64,000 bases of DNA from Phragmites australis (taxonomy: Eukaryota; Streptophyta; Magnoliopsida; Poales; Poaceae), in contig NC_084938.1 of assembly GCF_958298935.1 (NCBI RefSeq), positions 24,657,501-24,721,500 on the forward strand, written 5' to 3'. The position numbers and the translations under genes are program-made. The notes beneath the pieces were generated by a model. The model did no database searches and was not told the DNA's origin. It worked only from the letters and a program-made list of their open reading frames with translations. This document shows, in pieces, positions 1-12,850 of this stretch. How positions within the stretch are numbered: position 1 is the stretch's first letter; every line of letters begins with the position of its first letter.

Positions 1-473
1 GGATTGTATTATTCGATCTTACAATAATAGTTGAATATACTCTAACAAGAAACCTGAATTAGCATGGACAACCAGGGAGGAAAGTAAATTTGTAAATTGG
101 TGTAGGGAAAAGAAGAGATAGGACTGTCAAGTGCTGGGTGTTGGACTGCCTAATGGGGCCAGGTGCTCAACGCCGAGTCTTTAAAAAGGGGAAACAGACA
201 AGCAGCTGGGATTATCGAAGAACAGAAGAACAGAACGCCATGGCGTCCGGCTCCATTCCTCCCCAAATGCTTCCTCTACCCCAAACTCTGATTCTCTAGT
301 CCCAATCTCTTGATTATCCCAGTCTAATTGCTTATCCCCAATCTTTGCTTCCTTTTTCCCCAATTTGTATCCCAAATTATTGTGTATCCGGTGTGGATTT
401 GCTACTTAGCGTCTCGTACTCGGTGTTGATTTGTGATTGATCGAGCGGGTATGTGACAAGGACATGTACTTAC
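1..473. other. Probable MADS-gene intron or insertion; no exon recognised
   Basis: This stretch lies downstream (in gene sense) of the last recognisable MADS exon and begins with a good donor site on the minus strand at 473-468. The remaining K-domain-like and C-terminal exons of a MIKC* gene were looked for on the minus strand and not found. They may lie off the left edge. A short plus-strand reading frame starting near 240 has no recognisable product. Confidence 0.3.
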
Positions 474-1101
474 TTGGCTAGCTGTGTCGCCATGTCGCCC
501 TCCCGTTTGAGCCGCTGGAGCATGCTGATGAGATACTGCACTGAGTTGTTGTTACGTGATGAATTCCTTTGGTAAAAGAAGAGGAAGAAAAATACAGGAT
601 GAGGCAGCGTCGATGTCTTCTTACCTCTCGATTTTGGATGGCTCTGCAATGATCAGAAAGGCCAAAGAAACGAGCAAGATGAGTCGCATTGCGGCAACAA
701 TCCATGAATCTAGTGACAAAATGCATGGTACGAATGTGTGAGAAATTTGAAGACTCACTCTCCCCTATCGTGCTCCGAGAGGTTCATGTACCGAAGGATC
801 ACGTCCTCCACCCTGAACAGCAGAGAGCCAAGAATCAGAGATGCACTTGATTCCACGCACCCTGAACAGCAGCAGATTCAGGAACGGAAGATCGATGCGT
901 GCGCGCGTACCCGCAGTATCCGGAGAAGTGGCTGAGGCGGCTGGAGGGCGATGGCGAGAACATGAGGAGCGCGATGTCGATGTCGCAGAGGACGCAGAGC
1001 TCGTAGGCCTTCTTGATGAGCCCGTTCCGGCGCTTGGAGAAGGTCACCTGCCGGTTCGTGTTGTTCTCGATCCTCCTGATCGGCAGCTTCACGCGCCCCA
1101 T
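474..1101 (-). CDS. MIKC*-type (S-clade, AGL104-like) MADS-box transcription factor, 5' part only
   Basis: The first exon encodes a MADS DNA-binding domain starting [18 protein letters not shown] and continuing through [28 protein letters not shown] and LSHFSG. This is characteristic of the pollen-expressed MIKC* S-clade (AGL66/67/104 type), whose members act as dimers in the nucleus. Four exons can be joined in frame: 911-1101, 759-812, 625-643 and 474-535. Exon 2 gives [17 protein letters not shown], exon 3 the short AIQNRE, and exon 4 [20 protein letters not shown], matching the I-region exon pattern of this clade. Splice sites are GT-AG and phases agree (191, 54, 19 and 62 nt). The gene should continue with several K-like and C-terminal exons, none of which is visible in 1-473. 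It is therefore either cut by the window edge or truncated. The exon 1 donor (GTACGC) is inferred and is the weakest junction. Confidence 0.85.
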
Positions 1102-1401
1102 CGCGACGAACGGGCCGGCGGAGGACGGCGACCGGTGCACGAACTGGAAGCCTCGGAGCAACGAAGCCAATAGCGATCGAGAGAAATAGGGCTCGAACGG
1201 CAGCGGAGGTGACGAGAGGCTGGGAAGTGTTCGGTCGGGGCAGGCAGGAGCGAAACGTGGTCAGGTCTCATGCGGGATCGGAGCGGGCGGGCGGGAGCGC
1301 TCGTCGGAGCGGGAATGGCGGGGGTGCAACTGAAGACGAAGTGAACGAGATATCGCGTGTGTTTTCCCAGCGGAAAAATAAGAAGTTTTCTTAGCGCCGC
1401 A

Positions 1402-1412
1402 CTCTTATAAAA
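1402..1412 (-). promoter_or_regulatory. Candidate TATA box of the MADS gene
   Basis: On the minus strand this reads TTTTATAAGAG, about 300 bp upstream of the MADS start codon. A GC-rich leader lies between them. Position and composition fit a core promoter; no transcript evidence is available. Confidence 0.4.
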
Positions 1413-3781
1413 GCACCTTTCAGGCGCCCATGTGAACACCGACGAGGTTAGAGAAAGAGTTAGGTTTAAAGTTTACCAGTGACTCAAGGGATAAAGGAAG
1501 TTTACCAGTGACTCAAGGGCTAAAGGAAGGCTGGGTGACGGTCAGACCGATAAAGAGGTTATAGTGTGATGGTACGATAAGACGGTGGTGGTATCGTCGG
1601 AGCTACAGATGGTGGATGAGGTTGATAGTGTGAGAACTCAAAATGAATTAGTTAGTGTAGCGATGAGCGATGGCGGTGGGGATATTGGTGGCGCAAAGAT
1701 AAACAATAAAAGATATAAAATATGATAGAAGAAACAAATAGGGGTTGAAGATAATGTTTTGCGCGTTGAATGGAGATCCAATGATCCTAAGACCTCCTCC
1801 CTTTCACAGCAGTGAAGCCTTGACTTCACTCTGGGTCACATCCACCTGAGGTATGCTATATGCATCGCAATCTTTTCGTGTTTCCTTCCCCGTTTCCATC
1901 TCCGCCTTTAGTTGAACGAAAATAATTCTCCTTCGATTCCAGCCGAGTGCATTGCATGTAGATGGTGGATGTAGAGCGGTTCTCTTCTTTTGTAGAAATA
2001 GAGAGCGAAATGACAAGCTCGTCAACCAAAACACAGGCAGTCTCAAATCTCATCGGCGGATGTGCCACAGCCGCACGGGCGTCCCGCGCCAGCCTGGGCC
2101 GGCTTTGTCGCCGGAAGCGAACGAGGACGCGGCGTACCAACAGCTCGCCTCCGCCTCTCCCGCTCCGCAGCGCGGCCTCGGAGGCGACGGGTTCACCGAC
2201 TGTCCCCCGCGCGGCCAAGGAGAAAAGATATCTCGGCTGATCTGGCCTGCATGTTCCTGAATCCTATACCCGACAACCCCTGACCTGTAAGCCAGTGAAG
2301 GAATCGTCCGCTATCCAGCCGAGCGAGCTCCCTGTCCACAGCGCCTAGCGTTTGGCCGCTTGCCCGAGCCAAGCATCGGCGAAACTACAGCTAGGCGCAC
2401 TGTACCAGCTGCCGGAGGAGCCACAGGCTCAGAGGCCGCTCGGCTGGCAGCTCGAGTTACAGGTAGCCTGACGGTCAAAAGCCGGAGGTGAGGAGGGGCG
2501 GGCAGGCCAGGCCAGGCCAGCATCATCCACAGCTGCCATCTGTTGGCCGCGTCCGGTGCACGAGGCCCTGTGACGAGCTGGCTGCTCGAGCAAGATGGCC
2601 AAGGGTGCCAACCCATTCGTTCACATGGATGTATGGCTATTGCACCGTGTCCTCCTCCCTCCTATGTGTCTTCCTTGCCTCGCACCTTTGTTTCTACCAT
2701 CATACAGCAAGAGACCTCCTCGCATTTCTGCTTTGAGCAATGCTGAAACCTCTGGTGTCATGGCGTGTGCCTCATTTGGGAAGTCAAGGTATGCCCTGTC
2801 CTGACAGTCCTGTATCTTCTGCGCCCCCGTACTTTCTTGAGCAGTTTCAGTTCCTTCAAAAAGAAAAGGAAAGAATCGAGCTGTTTCAGTTCGTAACTGT
2901 CGTTCAGCAGATGCGCTGCTTCACCATGGATTCTGGAAGAGAACCATGTAAACAAGATGAGCTTGATGGTTAATGCTGCCTGGCTCCCTGAATGCCATCT
3001 GAGAGGCAACGCCACTGTGGCTGGCGTGCCTCCTGGTTGGCATTGAGGGAGTCATGCAGGCTCACCGAGCTCAGCACGGCTTCGTGAACAAGAACAATTA
3101 CGGTTCCAGCTGCCATCTCGATCAGGTACGCCCGTTGTTCGTTGTTGTAATTTTATTGCAGAATCAGATCTGGTGCTGTCCGCATCAGCCAGCATGGTTC
3201 GTGCGTGTGCGTGTGCGTGTGCGTGTCACTGGGATAAAACACTATCATGCTGATGTTACATACACCGTATTGGTAGCCATCTTCTTCCGCTCCTTACGGA
3301 GCTGATTCGTGAATTCACACCGAATTTCTGACAAGCAGTTCATAGTTTTCAGGACTTTTGGATCGAGACCTTTGCTCCAGATAATTGCTTATAAAACTTC
3401 AGTGCAGCAAGTCAGCAGCTATACTGGTTGACACACAGACGTACGGCACATCACGATGACCTCTGCTTCACCTGTGAGATGACAGTACAACACACCAATC
3501 TATGGAATGCGACACTTTGCTCAAACATACAATGATTGCTAACATAAATCACTCGCACCTCAAAAACCATTGCGAGTGGTATGAATGTACGCTTATAGAA
3601 TACCACATTATTTGGCATGGATCATTTCTTCTGCTAATGACTGTATGCTATAACATCTCGAAAGAAGAAAAGAATTGTATCCCATAACCAGACACCAGTA
3701 GTAAGTTTGAGCACCAACACTACGACCCTGTATTTACAGTGTGCTTGCTTTCAAAACCACCTATTTAATAATGTCAAAGGT
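1413..3781. other. Intergenic region, no gene identified
   Basis: Only short reading frames are present and none matches a family I know. A GC-rich block at 2040-2600 is open in several frames on both strands, as expected from composition. A small GTGTGC microsatellite lies at 3201-3226. Part of 3500-3780 should be the 3' UTR of the RGLG gene on the minus strand. Confidence 0.5.
1471..1528. repeat. 29-bp tandem duplication
   Basis: Two adjacent copies of a unit beginning GTTTACCAGTGACTCAAGGG lie at 1471-1499 and 1500-1528. They differ at one position. The repeat is just upstream of the MADS promoter. Confidence 0.85.
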
Positions 3782-3787
3782 TTTATT
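3782..3787 (-). terminator. Poly(A) signal AATAAA of the RGLG gene
   Basis: The plus strand reads TTTATT, which is AATAAA on the coding strand, 35 bp beyond the RGLG stop codon. It is a canonical signal in the right place, although plant genes often use additional sites further on. Confidence 0.45.
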
Positions 3788-3821
3788 GTGATGGTGATTG
3801 TACATGAGCTTCTCAAGGGCT

Positions 3822-6667
3822 TCAGTAAAGCTTGATTCTTGTGGAGATCTCCCTTTGGCACAGGGGGCAAACCTTCAGATTCTTCCCGCATTCAGAGCAC
3901 GTCTGCATGCCAAGGCATTATCGGTTATAGGTTCATAGATGATGATGGACCATCTTAAAGAAATTTTAGGATGCATTTTCAATTCACTCTGATACCTGAT
4001 GCCCACACCCAAAAGCAAGGTTCTTTGCTTGACTCCAGCAGATTGGACAAGTCTGAAGAACAGGAGTTCAGCATGGGATAAAAGCGTGAAACATACAATT
4101 GGAACGTCGGTCTTCATTGTTTCAAAGACACTGACACATCGCACGTACCTGTTGATCACCTACATCACTGTCATGTTGAGGCGCTGATGCAGTTTTTGGT
4201 ACTGATCCATAGCTAGTAGATTCGGTCTGTTTGACTGCGGTGCATCCAGAGTACTGTCGCCGATCACTGACAGGAGGAGGTACCACTGGTTGATGTGAAA
4301 ATCCTCTTCGTCTTCTACCAAAAAGAAAAGGAAAAGAAAACAATTGATATCACTGCTACAAAAAGACAAGGGATCTAAATCTCCAGAAATGAGTGTGGTT
4401 TTGAGTACTAGGTAAGTAAAATACCCAAGAAGCTGGAGGTTCATTGCTGCTTTGAACTGTGCTGGAATCTCCATCAGTGCTGAAAGAGCAAATTCTGCCT
4501 CTTTTTTGCTGGTATTTATAGGTCTTAACATGATCTCTGTGAAGTTCACAAACTGCATTGCACCAGCATTAATTAATCTTTCTCATAATTGACATAAATA
4601 TGCATGCCATCGTATCAGAGATTGACAAGAGAATTTACCTGGAAATTATCGAATGCACGAGAAGGTATGTTGTCGTCGAATTTCCTCATCATGTCCCATG
4701 GTCCATCACCAACTCCAACAAGCACAATCGATAGCGGGTAGTCACTGCAACAATGCAGTATTTATGTTGAAATATTTGATCTCAGCATGGCAAATTAGCA
4801 ATGCACTAGTTGATATGATAATAAGAACAGTCTTAATCACAGAACTAAATCAGGTATATGGTTACCTAGCCTTCACAATGGCATCGATAGTCTCCCTTTC
4901 CTGTGGGCTCAACTGTCCATTGCCCGTTTCAACACTGCGTGTGACCTGGCAAATTTGAAATGAAATCATAACTAGAGCAGTACATGTTGTAAGCTGTAAT
5001 CCAGCAGACAGGAAATTGTGATACAAACAATTTGTCTAGCCCTAAAAGAAATGGGTTAATAGCACAAGAAAAAACCTGTCCATCTGCTATTATAAGCAGG
5101 ACATGGTACTGGCCACCACTACTATCCACAATTCCAATAGCAGTCTCAATCATTGGTGCAAATGAAGTTGGACCTGTTGAGAGTAACCAAAACATATCAG
5201 CTAAATAAACCTTATATGCTATATTTAAATCTTAAAACCAAAATGATGCACCAACCAGCCAAACGAAGATGTGGAACAATTTCTCTGTATCGACCAAGTG
5301 CTTGTTCAAAGCCATCACACGGTTGGTTATCAGGATAGAAGCTAAATACCTTCTGATCATGAGTAGTTGCTGTAATATGAAATTTAAACTGTTAATAAAT
5401 GCAGTATTGTGTAAAAAGATTTTCGAGTCAAAGCATGTTAGAACTGACCATCACCGAATCCAAAGCATGGTATCAGGTTGTCCTCATCAAATCGAGCGAG
5501 GGTTCTCCCTATGATGGATATAGCTTGCTCATATGGGTTTGGAATGTCTCCCGTTGCGTGCAAGCTCCGGTTGTTGAAGGACAATTTGCCTGCTTACAAA
5601 CAGTAATCATAAGTTCTTTTCAAAGAAAGAAAAAAGAAAATTTGAAAGCACTCTAGTGGACGTTCACAAAGTAATGAGATGATAAGGCTCAAACGAACCT
5701 GTCCATTCATTGGACTTCGTGAAATCAATTCCAACAATCAGATTTGAGGACTCCAGACCAGCATGTGCAAGAGCATCAGTAACCTAGATTAATAAAGGGA
5801 GGACAGCAAGATAACATTCCAAAAGGCTCAGTATAACTAAATGGAACCATAAATCAGAGTAACAAAAGAAAAATCCGATTCGTTTGAACCACATGGTAGA
5901 AGGCATTCAAAAAGATAATTCCATTGGTAAGAAACCAGGCTTAGTAACACTATGCATACTGGACATTCCAAAAACAACTGGGTCTGTATCAGACTTACGC
6001 GTCCACAGTTTTATGTGGGACAAAAACACATTCGACAATAACTTAATATCAATAATTACAGATTTACTTGAAGGATCAAGACACTTGCAAGCCTTCGCAC
6101 ATTTAAGAATTATCAAAGATAAGCAGGACACCAACTTTGGCAGCACACAGACAATATAAAATTCACATGCAGAGAAATATGGATGCTCTTGATTTTTAAC
6201 CCAATAAGCAGGACACCGACTTTGGCAACACATAAATAATCTAAAATTCTTCATGCATTGAAGTATGGATGCTCTTAATTCTTAGCCCAATAAACACAAT
6301 GAAGTAATCAACTTCCAGTCCACTAGAGCATCAAGATTCAACAAGACTAGATCAAATCGCATCTCATGCACGCCAGCACTACTCCCACCCACATTGAATC
6401 AAACAACAAGGTCGATCCATACATACCACCGTCCACCGTACGATGCAGCAATTCTTTTTTCAAAGAACCGTACTACGCAGCAAGAACATGCGAAAATGCA
6501 AGGAGCATGTATAAACATAAACCGATCAACTTCACCTGCTCCAGGGTGTGGTAATCGTCGCCGAATTTGGCGTACCGATTGTTCCCACCTCTCGGCGCGG
6601 CGTGGTTGTGGTTGTAGTCGTACGGCCGCCGCCCCGACGGATTCTCCTTGGAGAAGAACGATCCCAT
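3822..6667 (-). CDS. RGLG: RGLG-type E3 ubiquitin-protein ligase (copine/vWA domain plus RING finger)
   Basis: Eleven exons join in frame to a 395-aa protein: 6536-6667, 5699-5783, 5449-5589, 5256-5369, 5076-5173, 4866-4945, 4639-4744, 4425-4552, 4149-4314, 3996-4052 and 3822-3902, all GT-AG. The start MGSFFSK has Gly2 and Ser6, a classical N-myristoylation signal, as in Arabidopsis RGLG1/2, which act at the plasma membrane and nucleus. Residues about 45-310 form the copine-like von Willebrand A domain, with [24 protein letters not shown] and [11 protein letters not shown] Ser/Pro-rich linker follows. The C-terminal RING (about 352-386) has CPIC, FGCGHQTC, C-x2-C and CPLC, and the chain ends in TRIKLY, typical of the family. 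RGLG proteins ubiquitinate substrates in ABA, drought and auxin signalling; the substrate here is unknown. A 5' UTR intron is likely, with an acceptor CAG just right of 6691, placing the promoter around 7000-7300. No frameshift or missing zinc ligand is seen. Confidence 0.95.
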
Positions 6668-7349
6668 GGCCTCCTCCTTCCCAATCGATCTCTGAACAAC
6701 GAAGCAACCACACAGCGGCACAGCCAGAAACCCACAAAAAATTAGCAATCTTTCGAGACCAGAAAACGAGCAAGAAACAATCTTTGGAGACCACGTGGCA
6801 AGAGAAAGAAAGAAAGAAAAGATAGGGTTTAACAAGGCCGCGCACCAAGACCTGGGAGAAGAAAGAATCCCCTCGATCGCAAGAACAGATGAGAACTGAG
6901 GAGGAGGAGGAAGATCAGAGCAACCAACCGCCTAAATAAGCAGACCAAAACCTAGATAGAAATAGATAATAAATAGGCAGGTAAATCCTGGAGATATATC
7001 CACCCACATTGCGCGGAACTCTTGGCGGAGGAGGAAACCGCTGCGGGAGCGAGAAGCCCAACTGAATTCCGGCGGCGGGATTGTGAAAACGAGCGGAGCG
7101 ATCGAAACACTCGAGTTCCATTCTGGGGACGCGAGCGGCGAGCCTTGCCGAGATAGGCAGGTTGCTTCCTGGGCTCGGATTTGGGCCGCCGGGAGTTTCG
7201 CGGGTGGGCCCTGAACCACTAAATCCGGCAATCGGGACCCAACTGTCAGGGAGTACCCAACGAACTCCCCAGCTCGACCCCGTTTCCCGGACGTTCCGAG
7301 CGATATATTCAACTATATTCTTTCTATTTCGTTTCTTTTTCAATTTTCC

Positions 7350-9500
7350 TCTGCGTTTTTATTTTCTTTATTTTTTATCATCTCTAACTATTTACTTTTG
7401 AAAGAAATTCGTAAAACAAAAGGAAAGAATCCTGTTATAAAGAGAATGATCTTAAAAATATCTTCGTGACAAGAATTATAAAGAAAAACCGTTAGAGCGT
7501 TAAAAGAAACTAAAATATTTTTATGAAAGAATTTTAGTCTTTGACGGGAATCTTTGGAGATGATCTAATATTGGTTAGGATAGTTAGTGGAGTTTGTTGT
7601 ACATTTATTTAGTAAGGATTAAAATTTATATTTACTTATGATGTGTTTTATTAAGATTAAATTTTTCAATAATAAATGATATACTTATCAATGCTGAGAA
7701 ATTTAACGATAGTAAACTCTAATATCATTGACTGCTGACAATAGATATACTAAACATACGAGGCCAACCAAAACAACGATCAAAATCTTGAACCAACTCA
7801 ATCTAACAAAACTAACCTGATAGTTCAGGACCCAGGGACCTACGCATTCGTGCGCTGGAACCATGAGCTACCAGCAGTTCATTTCCCGTGCTGCACTTAC
7901 GTCTTAATGATCAGATTACAGGTGGTGATTATTGCCATCTCCATCGCGTCTGCATCGCCGGTACGTAATCCACTGCGGCCTTGACAACACATCACGAGCT
8001 CCCAGCCATGGTCTGGTCCACGTCGCACAGATGTCAGTGCTGCAGCCATTGCCTACCGGCCACGGCGTGTTCCGTGGCAAGTTGGGACGAAGACTATGGT
8101 TGCCTAATTTTGTTAGATATGTGTTTAGTTTAACATTATAAATATGGTTTGTTAATTTTTTTAACCCTCTATTCTGTATGTCATACTCATTTTGGTGCTA
8201 AACTTTTTCATAAGTGTGGCGTTTATTTTTTTACCATACTTTTTATAGTAGCCACATTTTATCTAACCTTAATTATGATATAGTTAGTCACCAACCAAAC
8301 CGGAAGAATGAACGGTAGGGAGGCAAATGAAAGGCACGCAGACTGTTGGATCTGAGCATGGTTGGTTGTGGATCAACTTAAGTTAGTGCAGTCCCGTGCA
8401 GTTGGAGCAGGGGATCAGTGTCATGTGATAATCAGGCATGCAAATTTACGAGTCTAATAATTCTCGCTAAATACAAGCTACTACCCTTTTCATTTTTCAA
8501 CAAGGATGTTTTCTCTGACACTTTTCTTTTCTGAACAATGAGCAGGAGAACTCTGAGACACTGCTGAGAACAGAAACCAGGTGAGAGCTACCATGCTCTG
8601 AACAACGTTGGGCCAATGGCCAGCAAAATCAAGGACTTCCTCTGATCAAAATTCCAGCGATTCAGCAGCCTGATTATCGAATGCGATGTAGACACAGGGA
8701 AAAACAATCCGGTGGAAAACCTGCGAAGGGCAGGTGCAGGCCCAATTATGAATCACCATGTCATTTTCCGGGACATGAGTTGTAGGCTGCAGGCCTGCAC
8801 ATCTGTCCCTCGTTATCTGCCACATGAGCACTCATCTCTTGACAAAAAATAAATAACCATCACTAGATTGTTATCACAAAATAAATAATATTTAGGTTAG
8901 CACCTCTTAGATTACTGTCAGTAGTCCAAGCGATGGCTGCTGCGGTATAGGAGGACCGTGTTTCTGTCATGTGGACATGTAAATGTCCAGCTCCTGGATC
9001 TGTTCAGTTGAGCACAAAATACAGGCACTTGGTACGTACTGTTCCCGGACAGAGATGGAAGCAGAGTCATGAAACTTCTGTGCATTCCAGGGATCGCAAA
9101 TCAAGGGACGGTTGGATTTAGAAATGGACGGCTCAGATCAAGCGCTCGTGTGCAGTTGCATGCTGCCAAGTTGCAATTGCCGCGCAACGCGTACGTCGCT
9201 GCAGCCAATGCACGGTGAACACGGCAAAAAACTGGAGGTTGGGCCACCAGGTCACTGCCCTGACAAAGTTAGTTGCACCATCTGATCCGAATCTTTGTCT
9301 CCACTCACCAACTTGCCCCTTTTTTGGTCATCTTACTACGCACCATCAAGCGAATTGACCAGTAATTCTAGTCATCCACTGACCTCCAAGCATGACTGGC
9401 CAATACTTCTAAGATACATCCAACGGAATGCACTTGCGGGTTTTATTGGTTACACGTGTAGTAGGATTTTGGCCTAGCAGCGGATGCCTATAATTTTAAG
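7350..9500. other. AT-rich intergenic DNA with MITE-like fragments
   Basis: No credible gene is seen. Around 7503-7542 is a short imperfect hairpin (AAAGAAACTAAAAT against ATTTTAGTCTTT). The stretch 8100-8330 resembles a Tourist-like MITE, ending in GTCACCAACCAAAC, but its left terminus is unclear. The rest is unique-looking DNA with stop codons in all frames. Confidence 0.4.
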
Positions 9501-9757
9501 AAGTGTGTTTAATTGTCTGTATTATTTTAATTTGATTTAGTAGATATAAATATATATTTGTAATCTGGTTCGATAGATGTAAATTTCTTCATCTATTTAT
9601 ATAGACAAATTTATTTGTCAATATCATAAAATTACCTTCATGTAAACAATCAATTATAATCTTGATTCTTACATCCACTCATATGACATTAGATTTGATC
9701 AACCAAACAGAAACTCAATTTGATCTATCTAGATAGATACAATCAATTAAACACTCT
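9501..9757. mobile_element. MITE with imperfect terminal inverted repeats
   Basis: The left end reads AAGTGTGTTTAATTG and the right end, reverse-complemented, AAGAGTGTTTAATTG, so 14 of 15 terminal bases match and the similarity extends inward. The element is about 257 bp, AT-rich and non-coding. A clear target-site duplication is not visible, so the superfamily is left open. Confidence 0.6.
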
Positions 9758-12440
9758 TTTTTTAAATAAATATAACTCTAATCAACCTATTTCTATTTAA
9801 TTTGAATATACAATACTTACGAGCAAAACTCTCGTATAGACAACTAATCATGCCATTGATTTCTGTAGCAGACCTAGGTACCTGGGATACTCTGTTAGAC
9901 GATGAACCGAATCAGGAATCAGTCGTAGAGTTAGGCATGCAGCAAACACTTGTTTCTAAATCGTATGAAACGTGAGCGACTAGGTTATAGTGACTATAGT
10001 ACAATGGAGTGTAGGAAACGAACGAAAGGTAATATGATTTGATTTAGGGGGCAACAGATATTCATTAGAGAGACTGTGTAGGAGTAACAATCCATTGGAT
10101 CCATGCTCATAAATGAAACCTATTGCTTGGAGGTGTCGAACGGTTTAACCGTCAGCCATAATTTATTGTCAAAATTGGCACGGTTTTGTTTTGACTCTTC
10201 GCTCTAGATGATTAGGGTACGAGTGATTCTGTTTCTCTAGTTCATGTCGGGTCGGAACACATGAATTTTACAGAATTTTCACATGAACATTTCGGTTTTT
10301 ACATGCTATAGGGATTGAGATTTGAGAGCGATTCCTAGACTCCGAACGAGTTTGAAGAGTAATCTGCAGGTTAGTCATCGAAGTAGTCCCATAATCTTCT
10401 CTGTCTAAGTATACTTGTACTATTAAGGTTCTATTTGTTTCTTATTCAAATTATGAATTCTAGCCCTAAAAACAAATATAAAAAACAAACAATTATAATC
10501 TAAAAGTTTATTCTCAGAATCCACATATAAAATTATACTGCGAAATCTCACAATCTACAATCTAATGAAATTTATACACAGAATTTAGATTATGACAATC
10601 TACAGTAAAAACAGAGCTTAAATATGCTTATAGATTCTAGCCCAAAAGTAAAAATAAAAAACAGACATGAGTAACTCAAATTATATTATAAAATCTCACA
10701 ATACACAATCATATATAAATAGCTTTCATAAATACTACATCCTAAACTGAATTCTCGTATAAAGCTAAAACAAAGAGACGTGAGTGCTACTTAAAAATAT
10801 TTCGGTTGATCGACGACGTTTGCTATTGCAGTACACAAGCCGCCACATCGGCGCAGCCAGAGAGAATCAAAGATCCCAACTTGGGCCCACCGATTACTTG
10901 TCATCTTGGGACGTGGGGGTGGTTCAGAGGGAGAATCCAGGAGGCAACAGCGCGGGGGCCCCACGTAGAATCGTGCAGATACTTTCCTCGTCCACTGGGG
11001 ATCTCCATAGAGCATACTGCAACATCAGGCTTCACGTTTAGCTGAGCTAAAGACTTTTTGATTTCTAGCTTTTCTAGTTTTTGTCTTCTGGCTTTTGATA
11101 TTTTACTGTTAGTTTTTGCAAAATTTGTTTAGTATACAAAATTTAGTTCAGTAGATTTGTATTTTAAAATTCTTTTAATATGATTTTGATTTTATAGCAA
11201 TTAATAATATATTATAAGAGAAAATTAACGGTCAAAGTTTATTTTTGATGACTGTTTTAAAACACAATATGTCCTATATTTTTGAACCGAGAAAGTAAAT
11301 ACATATCATTTTGGATAACAGTTGTTTTCACCATATAGCTCTGATTATTATTTTCTATTTAAATATATTTACAAAATCTGTTGAATCTATGATATTATAA
11401 AAGTATTTTTTAAAAGATAAATTTACACATATAATTTTAATATTTCTAAACTAAATATTTTAAAAACTATTATAAGTTAAAGTTTTAAAAAATTGATCAA
11501 ACCTTTTTCAAAATAATGTGTATTATGATCTGAGAGAGTAACAGAGAATATGACAGCAAGAAAGGCTTATGAGGTTCTTCGTTCTTATTATTTCTGTCAT
11601 GTTCATGTGACAATGGCCTGTTAACCCCTGCGTCTGGATTCTCTGCAGTGATGCTCACTGCTTGCTTAGGTTGCATGCAATACAAGGCATAAGTGCGCGG
11701 TTTTTCCTCGGGAAAATATTAGATTTTGCACCCAAGAAACTTTGCCCCCTGACCGGGCAGTGCGTATCTCAGCAACAATAATTACGTTCTTGATTCTTTC
11801 CCTCCTTGTTTAATCCAACTTGCTGCATGAGCCTCAGCAAGTGCTGTGGAAAACGAATTCAGGAGGAGAGGTGGGGAAGCAAGGGCGACACTTTGATGAA
11901 TTCTAAAGTCAAGAGAAAACAAATCTTTCAGTTAAAAAAAGAACAAATCAAGGGTCCATAGATAAAGGTACTAGATAGATACATACAGGATACTTACAGG
12001 CGCAGAATAATCGCTCTTCTGCGGCCAGTAGGTGACCATCATTTTCTGTGTCTGTTCTGAGAGCATGCATCTGCATGACCAAATCAACAAATTCATGAAC
12101 AAAGGATGAAATGATCATTGCAAGTGTAAACCTCTGCAAAAAAAAAAAAGTACTAAAAGGGTTGGAGTAGTTCCTAAGATAGAGTGGAAGCGACAGGGCT
12201 AAATACTATGAGTTTGTTAGACAGAGCTTAGCGTCAAGAAGTTTTTAGCAAGATATATATAGCTCTACAAATTTACGAAGCTAGAGTTGAAACTGCGTGT
12301 ACACTAAAAATATTTATATAAGTCAACTTATTTACATTTTAAATTAAAAATATATACTTACATCACTTTATATTTATTACAAACATTAAATTTAAATTGA
12401 ATCTAAAAATCAGAGCTCTATAAGACAAGCAGATAGATAG
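9758..12440. other. Intergenic DNA, repeats only
   Basis: The segment is AT-rich with no recognisable coding exon. The GC-richer stretch 10800-11040 has short open frames on both strands that match nothing I know. The interval 11040-11510 is very AT-rich, MITE-like DNA. Sequence from about 12440 to 12850 is GC-rich and is probably the promoter and leader of the BTB gene. Confidence 0.4.
10450..10720. repeat. Partially duplicated MITE-like segment
   Basis: Blocks containing ATTCTAGCCC followed by an A-rich run, and AAATCTCACAAT, occur in the same order at about 10453-10560 and again at about 10627-10710. The arrangement suggests two overlapping or duplicated copies of one small AT-rich element. 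Borders are approximate. Confidence 0.4.
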
Positions 12441-12850
12441 GCTAAAAGGGGACAGGCAAATTATCAAAGCGTTCACCATCCATCTTCAGACTCGCGTAGA
12501 AGTAAGCTAGTTTCCATGCCATTGCGTTGCGTGGCGAATTAATTCTCTCTCCATTCCACCACCATATAGCCGCCACGGCGCCACCCCACACACCATCCAC
12601 TCCGTTGCACCCGCCAAGAACCGGGACAAGCAAAGCAACCAGTCCCACCAGTTCTTGGCGCGCGCATCCGTCGTGTCCAATCAGGTGTCTCGGTGGTGAG
12701 GTTGAGTTCTTGGCGTTGGCTCTGTAGAGTAGTACATGAGGGGGTGTGGGGGAGGAGGGAGGAAACCTGGGGAAGGAGGCGGGGGAGGCGCTGGGGCTGC
12801 TGGGCTGCGTCAATGAGGTGGTGGCGGCGGTGGCGGCGACGTGGGGGGCC

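Noticed and set aside
12746..12850. Upstream extension of the BTB protein
   Set aside because: The frame is open but begins at GTG without an ATG, and homologues begin at the MTD motif used here.
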